Assembly: GCA_903852815.1 (NCBI GenBank) | Contig: CAINRW010000044.1 | Coordinates: 1-64,000 of the forward strand | Reading direction: 5' to 3' | Source of the DNA: an uncultured Actinomycetes bacterium | GTDB taxonomy: Bacteria; Actinomycetota; Actinomycetes; Nanopelagicales; Nanopelagicaceae | DNA length: 64,000 bases | Position numbers and translations under genes: made by a program | Shown: piece after piece, positions 39,788-48,882 of the stretch | How the letters are laid out: every line of letters begins with the position of its first letter | Position numbering within the stretch: position 1 is the stretch's first letter | The notes under the pieces: generated by a model | Told to the model about the DNA's origin: nothing | Database searches by the model: none | What the model saw: the letters and a program-made list of their open reading frames with translations, nothing else

Positions 39788-40909
39788 TTAGTTTTTCGCT
39801 GCAATCAGGGTCAATGTGGCCGTGAACTCTTTCTTGTTGCGCGAGTAAGTAAGGGAAACTTTGTCCCCTACATTTTTGGAGCGCACCGCGACAATGAGTT
39901 CGTCAGGGGTTTTTATGGCTTGGCCTTCAAAATTAACAATCACATCACCTGCACGCAAACCAGCTTTAGCTGCTGGGCCACCGCTCAGAATTGCTGCCTT
40001 GGAGTTTGCGATTTGTGCACCAATCCCGGTGTAATTCATATCCAAAGAAACACCAAGAATTGGATACGTTGCTTTACCAGTTTTGATCAACTGATCGGCA
40101 GTCTTTCTTGCCTGATTAATCGGAATCGCAAAACCAAGTCCTATGGAGCCGGTTTGTGAGGAAGTACCGAGAGATGCAATAGCAGAGTTAACGCCAATAA
40201 CAGCTCCCGTTGCATCAACTAACGGCCCTCCAGAGTTTCCTGGATTGATAGCTGCATCGGTCTGTAGCGCATTGATAAATGAGTTATCCAGACCAGATTC
40301 ACCTGCCGTTACCGGACGATTCTTTGCACTAATAATTCCAGAAGTTACAGTTCCAGATAATCCAAGTGGAGAACCAATTGCAATGACCGCATCGCCAACG
40401 GCAATTTTATCGCTATCTCCAAATTCAAGTGCAGGAAGATTTACTGCATTAATTTTAATTATCGCAAGATCATATGCAGACTCGCGACCCACAATTGTTC
40501 CGTCGTAAGTTTCACCGTTATTTAAAGTCACTTGTAAAATTCCGCCATTAGTTGCGAAATCGGCAATCACGTGATTATTTGTCAAAATAAAACCACTGCT
40601 ATCAATGACAAATCCGGAGCCCGTACCACCACCATTATCGGAGCGAGTTTCAATTGAAACTACGGATGGAAGTACGCGTCGTGCAATACCTGCGACAGAG
40701 TCAGGTGCACGTTCAATAGTGCTTGATGAATCAACGATATTTGCAGTGTGAAAAATGTTCCCGCCAGTTGCACTTACTCCAAGAAAACCACCAATACAAC
40801 TTGCAAACAAAGCAACAAGTACAACATTGCTTCTAGAAGTTTTTGCTGGTGCCGGTGTTTCCCACCAAGGGCGAATTACATCAATCTGCTTTTTACGAGG
40901 AAAAATCAT
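39788..40909 (-). CDS. HtrA/DegP-like serine protease with PDZ domain
   Basis: LTNNHVIAD, YDLAIIKI, GNSGGPLVDATGAVIGVN catalytic triad motifs, C-terminal PDZ. Confidence 0.94.
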   Translation of the reverse strand: MIFPRKKQIDVIRPWWETPAPAKTSRSNVVLVALFASCIGGFLGVSATGGNIFHTANIVDSSSTIERAPDSVAGIARRVLPSVVSIETRSDNGGGTGSGFVIDSSGFILTNNHVIADFATNGGILQVTLNNGETYDGTIVGRESAYDLAIIKINAVNLPALEFGDSDKIAVGDAVIAIGSPLGLSGTVTSGIISAKNRPVTAGESGLDNSFINALQTDAAINPGNSGGPLVDATGAVIGVNSAIASLGTSSQTGSIGLGFAIPINQARKTADQLIKTGKATYPILGVSLDMNYTGIGAQIANSKAAILSGGPAAKAGLRAGDVIVNFEGQAIKTPDELIVAVRSKNVGDKVSLTYSRNKKEFTATLTLIAAKN

Positions 40910-40921
40910 GTGCCTATCTTG

Positions 40922-41548
40922 CTACAACTTAGTTGCAACTAACAATCCATCTCCCGCTGGAATCAAAGTACTCACCCAATGTTCTGTGTCATTTTTGATG
41001 ATTTTCCCAGCATCGCGAAGCGCAACTGTTTTAGGGTCGCGCTGAGCAGGATCATTCACTTTAGCTCCACCAAAGAAATTATCAATAACTAGAGTTCCAC
41101 CACTGCGTAAAATTCGATGGGCTTCACCGATTATGTAGGCAAGGTCTTGCGGATCATGGCGGACAACTACTAAGTCATATGCTCGATCTGTTAATTTAGA
41201 AATCACTTCAAGAACAGAGTTAGTAATTAAGCGATAACGATTTTGGGCAATCTCAGCATCGATAAACGCACCTTTTGCGATGTGAGTATGTTCCATTTCA
41301 TCATCAATAGAAGTCAAAGTTCCACTGCTTAACATTCCATCAAGCAGCCACAAACTTCCAACACCTGAACCAGTACCAACTTCTACAACTGATTGCGCCG
41401 ATAAAGTAAAAGCTAAGTGGCGCAAATATGCACCAACTCCTGGAGTTACATCGAGGGCACCAATTTCGATTCCCCGTAAACGTGCTTGAGTTTTGAAATG
41501 ATCTTCTTGAATAAAGTTTTCGGCAAATTCATGTGGAGTGCTTTTCAT
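40922..41548 (-). CDS. SAM-dependent O-methyltransferase
   Basis: SVVEVGTGSGVGSLWLLDGM, VIDNFFGGAKVNDPAQRD; position next to htrA as in mycobacteria. Confidence 0.88.
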   Translation of the reverse strand: MKSTPHEFAENFIQEDHFKTQARLRGIEIGALDVTPGVGAYLRHLAFTLSAQSVVEVGTGSGVGSLWLLDGMLSSGTLTSIDDEMEHTHIAKGAFIDAEIAQNRYRLITNSVLEVISKLTDRAYDLVVVRHDPQDLAYIIGEAHRILRSGGTLVIDNFFGGAKVNDPAQRDPKTVALRDAGKIIKNDTEHWVSTLIPAGDGLLVATKL

Positions 41549-43035
41549 TTAATACTCATAATCCACTCAGTGAGTAGGCGGACTCCAAAACCAGTTCCAC
41601 CTTTTGGATTTTCTCCAGAATCAGAATCACTTCGCGCAGTTCCAGCTATATCTAAATGCACCCAACGGCGATCACCTGCAAAATGTTCTAAGAAGAGGGC
41701 AGCAGTTACAGAGCCAGCACCGTATTTCACTTTTTTAGCTATATGGCTCAAATCTGCAATCTCACTCTCGAGGCAGTCTTTGTAATCATCAATAAGGGGC
41801 ATACGCCAAACACGATCACCAGAGATATTTCCTGCGGTTTCAATTTCGCGAGCTAACTGATCATCACGTGTGTACATCGCGGCATATTGCTTGCCTAAAC
41901 CTAAAGTGGCCGAACTAGTAAGGGTTGCTATGTCTACCAAATAATCAGGTTCGAAATTCAAATCGGCAAAAGCTAATCCATCAGCTAAAACTAATCGGCC
42001 CTCGGCATCTGTATCTGAGACTTCTACAGTTGTACCGCCGTAATGCGTGATTACATCACTTGGGCGCTGCGCAGTTCCAGATATTGCGTTTTCAGCGCAC
42101 ATCAACAGCGCGCTCACGCGAATATTTGGTTGCAACTCTTCAAGGGCAGTTAAGGTGGCAAGAATTGCTGCTGCACCAGACATGTCGCTCTTCATTGGAA
42201 TCATCAAGTCATAAGGTCGCTTTAAATTGATTCCGCCCGTATCAAAGGTGATTCCTTTTCCGACAAGAACAACGTGCGCAGGTGTTTTGCGGGCAGAAGC
42301 AATGCGATTAGGTCTGTACTCGACTTGAATAAATCGTGGCCCAGGTTTTGGCGATGAATTTCCAACCGCGCGCAGGCCGCCAAACTCTTTAAGTTCTCGG
42401 CCAGCAAGTGTCTTAACTTTTAATCGCGTGCCTTTAGCGAACTCTTGAGCCTTAGTAGCCATCCACGCAGGAGTCTTAATATTAGAAGGCGTATGGACCA
42501 AATCACGAGCGCGCGTAACCGCTTTCGCAATAGTGATAGCAGCATTGATTGTCTCCTTATCTTCGATTGCAATTAAGAAAGTTGGAACTCCAGCCGATTC
42601 CCCACTTTTGAGATTCCATGTATATGCGCCAAGGGTAAGTGCTATTGCGTGAGCTTTAACATCTTCTTTATTAATTGCACATGCACTATAAACAGTAGTT
42701 TTCTTGCCACGTACTTTTCTGGCAATCGTGGTTCCAGCAACTCTCATGGCAACAGTTGATGCATCACCGGCACCAACTAAATAAATACGATCGCAGTGTG
42801 CACCTTTAGCACTGACTGGAATTTCAAATAGTTCACCAGTTTTGCCAGTTGGTTTGAAAAAACTTAATTCATCGACAAGGTTGATTCCAAAAAACTCTTC
42901 AATATCTGCCACTAAATTCTTGGGTGCGTTGAAGGAAAATAAGCCATCGGAGTTCTTATTAAAGGCGAGCGCAATTGCATCTGCAGAAATTGCAGGTGAA
43001 ATGTGAACCTTTGCAGATTTAAGTATCCAGGACAT
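41545..43035 (-). CDS. pepA: Leucyl aminopeptidase (M17)
   Basis: VGKGITFDTGGINLKRP...MKSDMSGAAA, NTDAEGRL-like SDTDAEGRLVLADGL. Confidence 0.95.
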   Translation of the reverse strand: MSWILKSAKVHISPAISADAIALAFNKNSDGLFSFNAPKNLVADIEEFFGINLVDELSFFKPTGKTGELFEIPVSAKGAHCDRIYLVGAGDASTVAMRVAGTTIARKVRGKKTTVYSACAINKEDVKAHAIALTLGAYTWNLKSGESAGVPTFLIAIEDKETINAAITIAKAVTRARDLVHTPSNIKTPAWMATKAQEFAKGTRLKVKTLAGRELKEFGGLRAVGNSSPKPGPRFIQVEYRPNRIASARKTPAHVVLVGKGITFDTGGINLKRPYDLMIPMKSDMSGAAAILATLTALEELQPNIRVSALLMCAENAISGTAQRPSDVITHYGGTTVEVSDTDAEGRLVLADGLAFADLNFEPDYLVDIATLTSSATLGLGKQYAAMYTRDDQLAREIETAGNISGDRVWRMPLIDDYKDCLESEIADLSHIAKKVKYGAGSVTAALFLEHFAGDRRWVHLDIAGTARSDSDSGENPKGGTGFGVRLLTEWIMSIK

Positions 43036-43063
43036 GCGTTTAAGGCTATCGCCCGTTATTGAT

Positions 43064-43243
43064 TTACTTCTTAACTAATGCAACCGCGGCATGAAGTGCG
43101 GCGCTGAGGTTATTAGCTTCTTCAGAGTTGAGTTCGACAACAAGACGTCCGCCACCTTCCAGAGGAATGCGCATGACTAGCGAGCGCGCCTCTTTTGTGA
43201 CCTCCATTGGGCCATCACCAGTGCGGGGTTTCATTGCTGCCAT
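43064..43243 (-). CDS. DUF3117 family protein
   Basis: 59 aa, not in the ORF track: MAAMKPRTGDGPMEVTKEARSLVMRIPLEGGGRLVVELNSEEANNLSAALHAAVALVKK*; AAGGAG upstream. Confidence 0.95.
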   Translation of the reverse strand: MAAMKPRTGDGPMEVTKEARSLVMRIPLEGGGRLVVELNSEEANNLSAALHAAVALVKK

Positions 43244-43335
43244 GTGGTGACTCCTTTGAAGAGAGAAATAAGGGAAGTTTCAAGAGGAGAAGTATCTCGC
43301 ATCAAAGCATTATGTGTGAAATCCGATAGTTGGGG

Positions 43336-43527
43336 CTATAACCCCAAAATTGCGCTCAATCTCGATTTTCCGCTCAGAATAACCGCCTCTACGGAGCGCT
43401 GTGGCACCTGAAGGAGCGCAGCAATTTGGGCAGGCGTCATTGACTTGAGATAGTGCAGAGTCAAAATGATCCGCTCCTCTTCAGGCAGCGAGGCGAGAAC
43501 CTGGGCCAACGTGCTCTTCTCGCTCAT
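43336..43527 (-). CDS. Stand-alone sigma-70 region 4-like HTH protein (63 aa)
   Basis: MSEKSTLAQVLASLPEEERIILTLHYLKSMTPAQIAALLQVPQRSVEAVILSGKSRLSAILGL; TAACCT 7 nt before ATG. Confidence 0.8.
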   Translation of the reverse strand: MSEKSTLAQVLASLPEEERIILTLHYLKSMTPAQIAALLQVPQRSVEAVILSGKSRLSAILGL

Positions 43528-43566
43528 AGTCCTAAGGTTACTGCGTAGCCAAACAACCCTGGCCCT

Positions 43567-44001
43567 TTAGGCAAAGAGGCGGGCAAATCGCGCCAGAGAA
43601 ATCCGAACGCCAATGAAAAGGGCAGGTTTTACGAGCAGAAAAACCAGCCGCGGTGCCAAAACCTCTTCTGACCAATCAAATCTGGTGCGGCTTACCGAAA
43701 GTTCACTGAGCTCAAATCGTCCAGTTCCTTTAATGACTTTGCCTGTATGCACGACATCGCACAGATAAGGCGGCTGCCAATCAGTAACGACCATTGTGTC
43801 CAAAATTCCTATGGGACCCATTCCGGTGAAAGCACTTATCGCAGTTCCAACTCCATCTGTAATTTCTGAAGTGACCCAGACTTTAGTTTGCAGCATCCAC
43901 TCACTTTGTTTTTCCCAGTGCGCAATGCTTTTCCAAACATCTGCAATTGGGGCATTTACTGTCAAGGAAATTTCTATGTGATTACTTACGGTTTTGAACA
44001 T
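43567..44001 (-). CDS. SRPBCC/polyketide cyclase family protein
   Basis: IEISLTVNAPIADVWKSIAHWEKQSEWM...RFELSELSVSRTRFDWSEEV. Confidence 0.85.
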   Translation of the reverse strand: MFKTVSNHIEISLTVNAPIADVWKSIAHWEKQSEWMLQTKVWVTSEITDGVGTAISAFTGMGPIGILDTMVVTDWQPPYLCDVVHTGKVIKGTGRFELSELSVSRTRFDWSEEVLAPRLVFLLVKPALFIGVRISLARFARLFA

Positions 44002-44522
44002 GCGGCTAGAGCATCCTCTACATTAGTTGTCCATGAGATTAATTCACGCATTCCTGGTTTAATAAAATTTTCTTGCTCTAAATGATTTACTAATTCATGA
44101 AGTGGGTTATAAATCCCAAAAGGATCAAGAATCACAACCGGCTTATTATGAAACTTCAAATAGCGCCCCACCCAAATTTCAAAAAACTCTTCAAGCGTTC
44201 CTGCGCCGCCTGGCAAAGTAATAAACGCATCAGCCATATCGGTTATTAAGGCTTTGCGCTCGCCCATAGTTTCGACAATATGAAGTTCGTCATTGTCGTG
44301 GTCTGCAAATTCAATATCTACGAGTGCCTGTGGAATCACTCCAATGGTCCGCCCACCGACAGTTCGTGCTCCTTGTGAAACTGCGCCCATCATTGAAATA
44401 TGTCCGCCGCCAGTAACAAGTTCCCACGAGTTGCCAGCGATGGCACTACCGAGATCACGAGCGAGCTCTACATATTTCGAGTCAATTGTTGGTGAAGAGG
44501 AACAAAATACTGCAATGCGCAT
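43986..44522 (-). CDS. LOG family protein (TIGR00730-type)
   Basis: FCSSSPTIDSKYVELARDLGSAIA, VTGGGHISMMGAVSQGA, ALPGGxGTLEE-like TLPGGAGTLEEFFEIW. Confidence 0.92.
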   Translation of the reverse strand: MRIAVFCSSSPTIDSKYVELARDLGSAIAGNSWELVTGGGHISMMGAVSQGARTVGGRTIGVIPQALVDIEFADHDNDELHIVETMGERKALITDMADAFITLPGGAGTLEEFFEIWVGRYLKFHNKPVVILDPFGIYNPLHELVNHLEQENFIKPGMRELISWTTNVEDALAACSKP

Positions 44523-44553
44523 AAGTCAAAGGATAGGGGGTTAGGCTTAGTTC
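44523..44553. promoter_or_regulatory. 31-bp divergent spacer with a -10-like element for each gene
   Basis: Plus: TAGGCT 44542-44547 then 6 nt then ATG 44554. Minus: TATCCT (44530-44535) then 7 nt then ATG at 44522. Confidence 0.6.
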
Positions 44554-45471
44554 ATGACGACCATCGCATCTGGCCACGGAATTTCAACACTTAGCGCAGG
44601 TAAAACGCTCGACGTTTGGTTTCCTGCGCCGGCATTGAAATCTTTACCAACTGAAGTTCCGCAAGAACTTCTAGCATTGGTTGGCAGCGATGCGGTTCGT
44701 GGAATTACACGCGAGATTGTCAGCATTGAAATCGACATACATGCAGCACCTACAACTACCGAAGATGCCTACCTTCGCCTTCACTTACTGTCACATAGAT
44801 TAATCAAGCCACATGGACTTTCACTTGATGGGCTCTTTGGATTACTCAATAACGTTGTGTGGACCTCTGTAGGACCTTGCGCAGTTGATGGATTTGAATT
44901 AACGCGTGCGCGACTTAAAGCTGCATATCCACATTTCACCGTTTTTTCAGTCGATAAATTTCCACGAATGGTTGATTATGTAATTCCAAGTGGAGTTCGT
45001 ATCGCTGATGCCGATCGGGTGCGTCTTGGCGCATACGTTTCAGCAGGCACAACGGTCATGCATGAAGGTTTCATTAACTTTAACGCTGGAACTCTTGGAA
45101 CCTCTATGGTCGAAGGTCGCATTTCTGCGGGCGTCGTTGTCGGTGATGGTTCAGATATTGGCGGCGGTGCATCAATCATGGGAACACTTAGTGGTGGTGG
45201 TAAAGAAGTTATCTCTATTGGAGAAAAAACTTTGCTCGGCGCAAACTCTGGTTGTGGAATTTCTTTAGGCAACAACTGTGTTATCGAAGCAGGTGCCTAT
45301 ATAACTTCTGCCTCAAAAGTTCGACTTCCTGACGGCGAAGTTGTCAAAGCTATTCAACTCTCTGGTGGTCACAACTTACTCTTTCGTCGAAACTCACTCG
45401 ATGGTGGACTTGAAGTTATTAACCGTACTGGCACCTGGGGTGGACTTAACTCAATTCTGCACGCCAATTAA
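44554..45471 (+). CDS. dapD: 2,3,4,5-tetrahydropyridine-2,6-dicarboxylate N-succinyltransferase
   Basis: VRLGAYVSAGTTVMHEGFINFNAGTLGTSMVEGRISAGVVVGDGSDIGGGASIMGTLSGGGKEVISIGE. Confidence 0.95.
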   Translation: MTTIASGHGISTLSAGKTLDVWFPAPALKSLPTEVPQELLALVGSDAVRGITREIVSIEIDIHAAPTTTEDAYLRLHLLSHRLIKPHGLSLDGLFGLLNNVVWTSVGPCAVDGFELTRARLKAAYPHFTVFSVDKFPRMVDYVIPSGVRIADADRVRLGAYVSAGTTVMHEGFINFNAGTLGTSMVEGRISAGVVVGDGSDIGGGASIMGTLSGGGKEVISIGEKTLLGANSGCGISLGNNCVIEAGAYITSASKVRLPDGEVVKAIQLSGGHNLLFRRNSLDGGLEVINRTGTWGGLNSILHAN

Positions 45472-46695
45472 ATCAAACCAGGCAGATGGAATTTTAGTTT
45501 TACTGCGAAACTTTTCGCCACTTAAAATTGCTTGAGCCCCTGACGATGAAGTAGCACGAATTTCAGAGACTGTCCCACTTTCATTTCTTCCTAAAATTTC
45601 TAGTGAAATAACATCGGGTAGTACAAATGCACTTGCAATAACTTGCGCGGAAATTTCACGATCCCAAGCGACATAATTGGGATTTAATGCGACATCTAAA
45701 GAACCTGGATCATCAACAATTTGAGTGTACTCACGTTCACTTCCCCAAGCGTTAAGTGCACTTTCTGTTTTTCCACCTGATGACGAAAAGAAATAAGCAG
45801 TTATTGGAATTCCAGCTTGAGTGATTGTTAGGCCAGTCGTATTTGTAACGGTACTTTTCCAAACTTGGCCATATTTTTTCTCTAACTCTTTTGAGTAACC
45901 AATAAAAACTTGATCATTAAACTTTCCATACAAATCACAATCACATGCTTTGCGAATAATTCCTGCTTTACTCAGTGCATATGAGCGCGAAGCAATGGCT
46001 TGGGCTTCCAAAGCGGCAATAGGCCAATAGGAAGGCATCTCGCTCACACCCCATAAATATTCATCAGCCAACCGAACTGAATTTGTAATTTCGAAATAGT
46101 AGTTTGCCCCAGATTTAACTACTTTCAGTTGCATCTGACCATATCGATATTTATTTGTAACACCAGATTGTGAAAGGGTTACTACTGAATCTACCCCTGC
46201 TAAGTAACGCGTACCGCTCCATCTAATAGTGAAAATCTTTCCACTCTTAAACTCAGTTACTGAGTTACCAACAACAATCTTAGGAAGTGCGTTAGATCCC
46301 GCCATTGTGAATCTTAAATAACCTTTGTTGTCGATTGTAGATAGAGGGCTGATGCCACTTTTGTCCGAAATATCTCCATCAAAGAGTTCTATGACACCTT
46401 CTGCAGTTGCTGTAGAAAATCTGGCGACTCGTAACATATGACCAACATTGACGCGTAAAATCTGCGAATCATCTAAGGCATCAATAGAAATATCTTTAAA
46501 ATAATATTGCAGAATTTCGTCAGAAGTTGCCCCAGCTAATGCCATTGACTTAGCACCCATTTGGCTAAGCCCAACTCCATGACCATAGCCAGAACCATGG
46601 AAAGCAAAGGTGGTTGGTGTATCGAGAGCAAAAGTTGCCAACGGCGCTAGAGCAAAACTAAAAATTAATGCCAGGGTGAAACTAAGTCTCCTCAT
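45451..46695 (-). CDS. SpoIID/LytB-domain protein
   Basis: Signal peptide; GSGYGHGVGLSQMGAKSMA, LWGVSEMPSYWPIAALEAQAIASRSYAL, YFFSSSGGKTESALNAWG. Confidence 0.9.
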   Translation of the reverse strand: MRRLSFTLALIFSFALAPLATFALDTPTTFAFHGSGYGHGVGLSQMGAKSMALAGATSDEILQYYFKDISIDALDDSQILRVNVGHMLRVARFSTATAEGVIELFDGDISDKSGISPLSTIDNKGYLRFTMAGSNALPKIVVGNSVTEFKSGKIFTIRWSGTRYLAGVDSVVTLSQSGVTNKYRYGQMQLKVVKSGANYYFEITNSVRLADEYLWGVSEMPSYWPIAALEAQAIASRSYALSKAGIIRKACDCDLYGKFNDQVFIGYSKELEKKYGQVWKSTVTNTTGLTITQAGIPITAYFFSSSGGKTESALNAWGSEREYTQIVDDPGSLDVALNPNYVAWDREISAQVIASAFVLPDVISLEILGRNESGTVSEIRATSSSGAQAILSGEKFRSKTKIPSAWFDLIGVQN

Positions 46696-47702
46696 TACTG
46701 ATCTTCAAAATTATCCAGTAAAGATTTAGGCGATGTGAGAAAACCTAAACCCCATGACATATGCATGGTCAATAAAATTATGGGCAAACGAATTGCCTCA
46801 AGAATTGAGTGCGCAATTAATCCGGATGCGATAACGATAAAGAAAATATAAATCAAAGCTGGGGTAAAAAATATTGGCGAAACAATGGAACCAAGAACCA
46901 GGGAGATGATAGTTCCTACAACTGTAAATGGTGGAACTAGATATCTCACATTAATTGTTCCTGGGTGAGAACGCGCTACTACACGGCGCCATCTTCCATA
47001 TTCAAAATATTGTTTTGCAAGTGCACGAAGAGTTGGTCTTGGTCGATAACTCACAATTAATCTGGGATCGAAATAAACTACTCCCCCAGCTTTTCTAAGG
47101 CGATGGTTAAGCTCCCAATCTTGTGCACGCGTGAATTTCTCGTCAAAGCCACCAATCGCAAGTAATGCTTCTCTTCTAAAACTTCCTAAATAGACCGTGT
47201 CACTTTCGCCAGCTTGTCCGCCCACATGAAATTTAGCGGCACCAACTCCGAGTGGGCTGCGCATAGCTCGTGCAACCGAACTTTCAAATAAATTGCGACC
47301 TTCGGCCGCCATTACTCCGCCAACATTAACTGCGCCCGTTTGCAATAAAATTTCAAATGCCATTGACAAATAATTCGCAGGGATTTGAGTATGGCCATCG
47401 ACTCGAACTATGACTCCATATTTGCTTGCCGATAGCGCAATATTTAAACCCGCGGCAGTTCGTCCAGTTGGATTATCAACAACCACGATCTGTGGATTTT
47501 TTTTAGCCATCGCATGTGCTACTTCCAAGGTTGAATCCTTGGATGGACCCACGGCGACGACTATTTCGGTGACGCCGTCAAAGTCCTGCTTCAGGATTGC
47601 ACCGAGGGCATCCTCCAAATAAGCGGCCTCGTTGAGAACGGGCAAAATCACCGAAATCTCTCGCTTCGGTGAGCCATATAACGCATGTGCTGATGTCTTC
47701 AT
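46695..47702 (-). CDS. Family 2 glycosyltransferase
   Basis: SVILPVLNEAAYLEDALGAILKQDFDG, VRVDGHTQIP, GGFDEKFTRAQDWELNHRLRKAGG, C-terminal TM segments. Confidence 0.92.
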   Translation of the reverse strand: MKTSAHALYGSPKREISVILPVLNEAAYLEDALGAILKQDFDGVTEIVVAVGPSKDSTLEVAHAMAKKNPQIVVVDNPTGRTAAGLNIALSASKYGVIVRVDGHTQIPANYLSMAFEILLQTGAVNVGGVMAAEGRNLFESSVARAMRSPLGVGAAKFHVGGQAGESDTVYLGSFRREALLAIGGFDEKFTRAQDWELNHRLRKAGGVVYFDPRLIVSYRPRPTLRALAKQYFEYGRWRRVVARSHPGTINVRYLVPPFTVVGTIISLVLGSIVSPIFFTPALIYIFFIVIASGLIAHSILEAIRLPIILLTMHMSWGLGFLTSPKSLLDNFEDQ

Positions 47703-47738
47703 AACCCCACCACCGTATCGTCCAAGTAGTCTCTCCCT

Positions 47739-48872
47739 GTGAAAACGACGCGTTCCATTCGAATTATTACATCACTATCTTTGGCCGTTGTCGCCATTTC
47801 CGCTTTTTCATGGCTGGGTTTAAGCCAAGTTAGTGGCGCGCTCAATCGTGTAGATGTTTTTGGTTCACTTGGAAAACGTCCAGATAAGCCATCGAGTGCA
47901 CTTAATTATTTACTTGTTGGTTCAGATACTCGCGAAGGCTTAACGCGCGAACAGGAAAAAATATTAAAGGTCGGCTCAACGGCTACTGCCGCTGGGGCAC
48001 GTTCAGACACGATGTTATTAGTTCATATAAGTAAGGCGCGCGATAAAGCCACGATTATTTCTATTCCGCGTGATTCCCTTGTGACAATTCCAGCTCACCC
48101 ATCCATTTATAACAAAAAAATTATTACCCCTGCGGCTAAGGGAAAAATTAACGCTGCATTTGCTTGGGGTGGCGCACCACTCTTAATTCAAACAATCGAA
48201 GAATCTACAAACATCAAGATTGATCATTATATTGAAATTGGCTTTGCCGGTTTTGCCAACATGGTTGATGCATTAGGTGGAATTCAAGTCTGTTCAAAAC
48301 GCGATATAAATGATCCAAACAGTCACCTTGTAATGTCGGCTGGTATTCATACTCTCGATGGAATTGAATCTTTGAAATATGTACGAACAAGAGATTTTGA
48401 TGGCATGGGCGACCTTGGACGAATGCAACGTCAGCAACAATTTATGAGTGCCGTGCTCCGTAAAGTTACGAGCACTGGTGTACTTCTCAATCCGATTAAA
48501 TTAGTTAATTTCTTTAATGCAGCAATCGCAACAGTAAAGACTGATTCACAGTTAAACGAGCAGGATTTAATTACTTTAGCTAAACAGCTGAAGAATTTGA
48601 CTCCCAGCAAAGTTCGCACATTAACAATTCCGCTGGGAAATTCAAATGGTTTTTATCCGGGTCTAGGATCTGTTGTTATGTGGGATTCAGTTCTAGCGCC
48701 AGAGCTTTTCAATCGGATCATTCAAGATTTACCTTTAATTGATGTGGTAACCCCAACACCTTCGGCCTCATCAACAACAACTGTGGCGGCATCTGCATCA
48801 CCTTCACCATCCACAATCGATAAGTTCAAGACTCGTACTGCCGCTGAGAATCCTTGTGGGGCGTTGAAGTAA
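47739..48872 (+). CDS. LytR-CpsA-Psr (LCP) family protein
   Basis: NYLLVGSDTREG, ARSDTMLLVHI, ATIISIPRDSLVTIP, KINAAFAWGGAPLLIQTIE; GTG start with TAGTCT 6 nt upstream. Confidence 0.94.
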   Translation: MKTTRSIRIITSLSLAVVAISAFSWLGLSQVSGALNRVDVFGSLGKRPDKPSSALNYLLVGSDTREGLTREQEKILKVGSTATAAGARSDTMLLVHISKARDKATIISIPRDSLVTIPAHPSIYNKKIITPAAKGKINAAFAWGGAPLLIQTIEESTNIKIDHYIEIGFAGFANMVDALGGIQVCSKRDINDPNSHLVMSAGIHTLDGIESLKYVRTRDFDGMGDLGRMQRQQQFMSAVLRKVTSTGVLLNPIKLVNFFNAAIATVKTDSQLNEQDLITLAKQLKNLTPSKVRTLTIPLGNSNGFYPGLGSVVMWDSVLAPELFNRIIQDLPLIDVVTPTPSASSTTTVAASASPSPSTIDKFKTRTAAENPCGALK

Positions 48873-48882
48873 AGTTATGGCC

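Noticed and set aside
39440-40159. 239-aa plus-strand ORF
   Set aside because: Antisense to mrp/tatB/htrA, which have strong family motifs; no recognisable motif and composition is a mirror of the real genes.
47702-47739. Symmetric bidirectional -10 in the GT2/LCP divergent spacer
   Set aside because: Plus TAGTCT is well placed (6 nt), but the best minus hexamer TACGGT is 9 nt from the ATG and does not overlap it, so it does not fit the 18-bp module.
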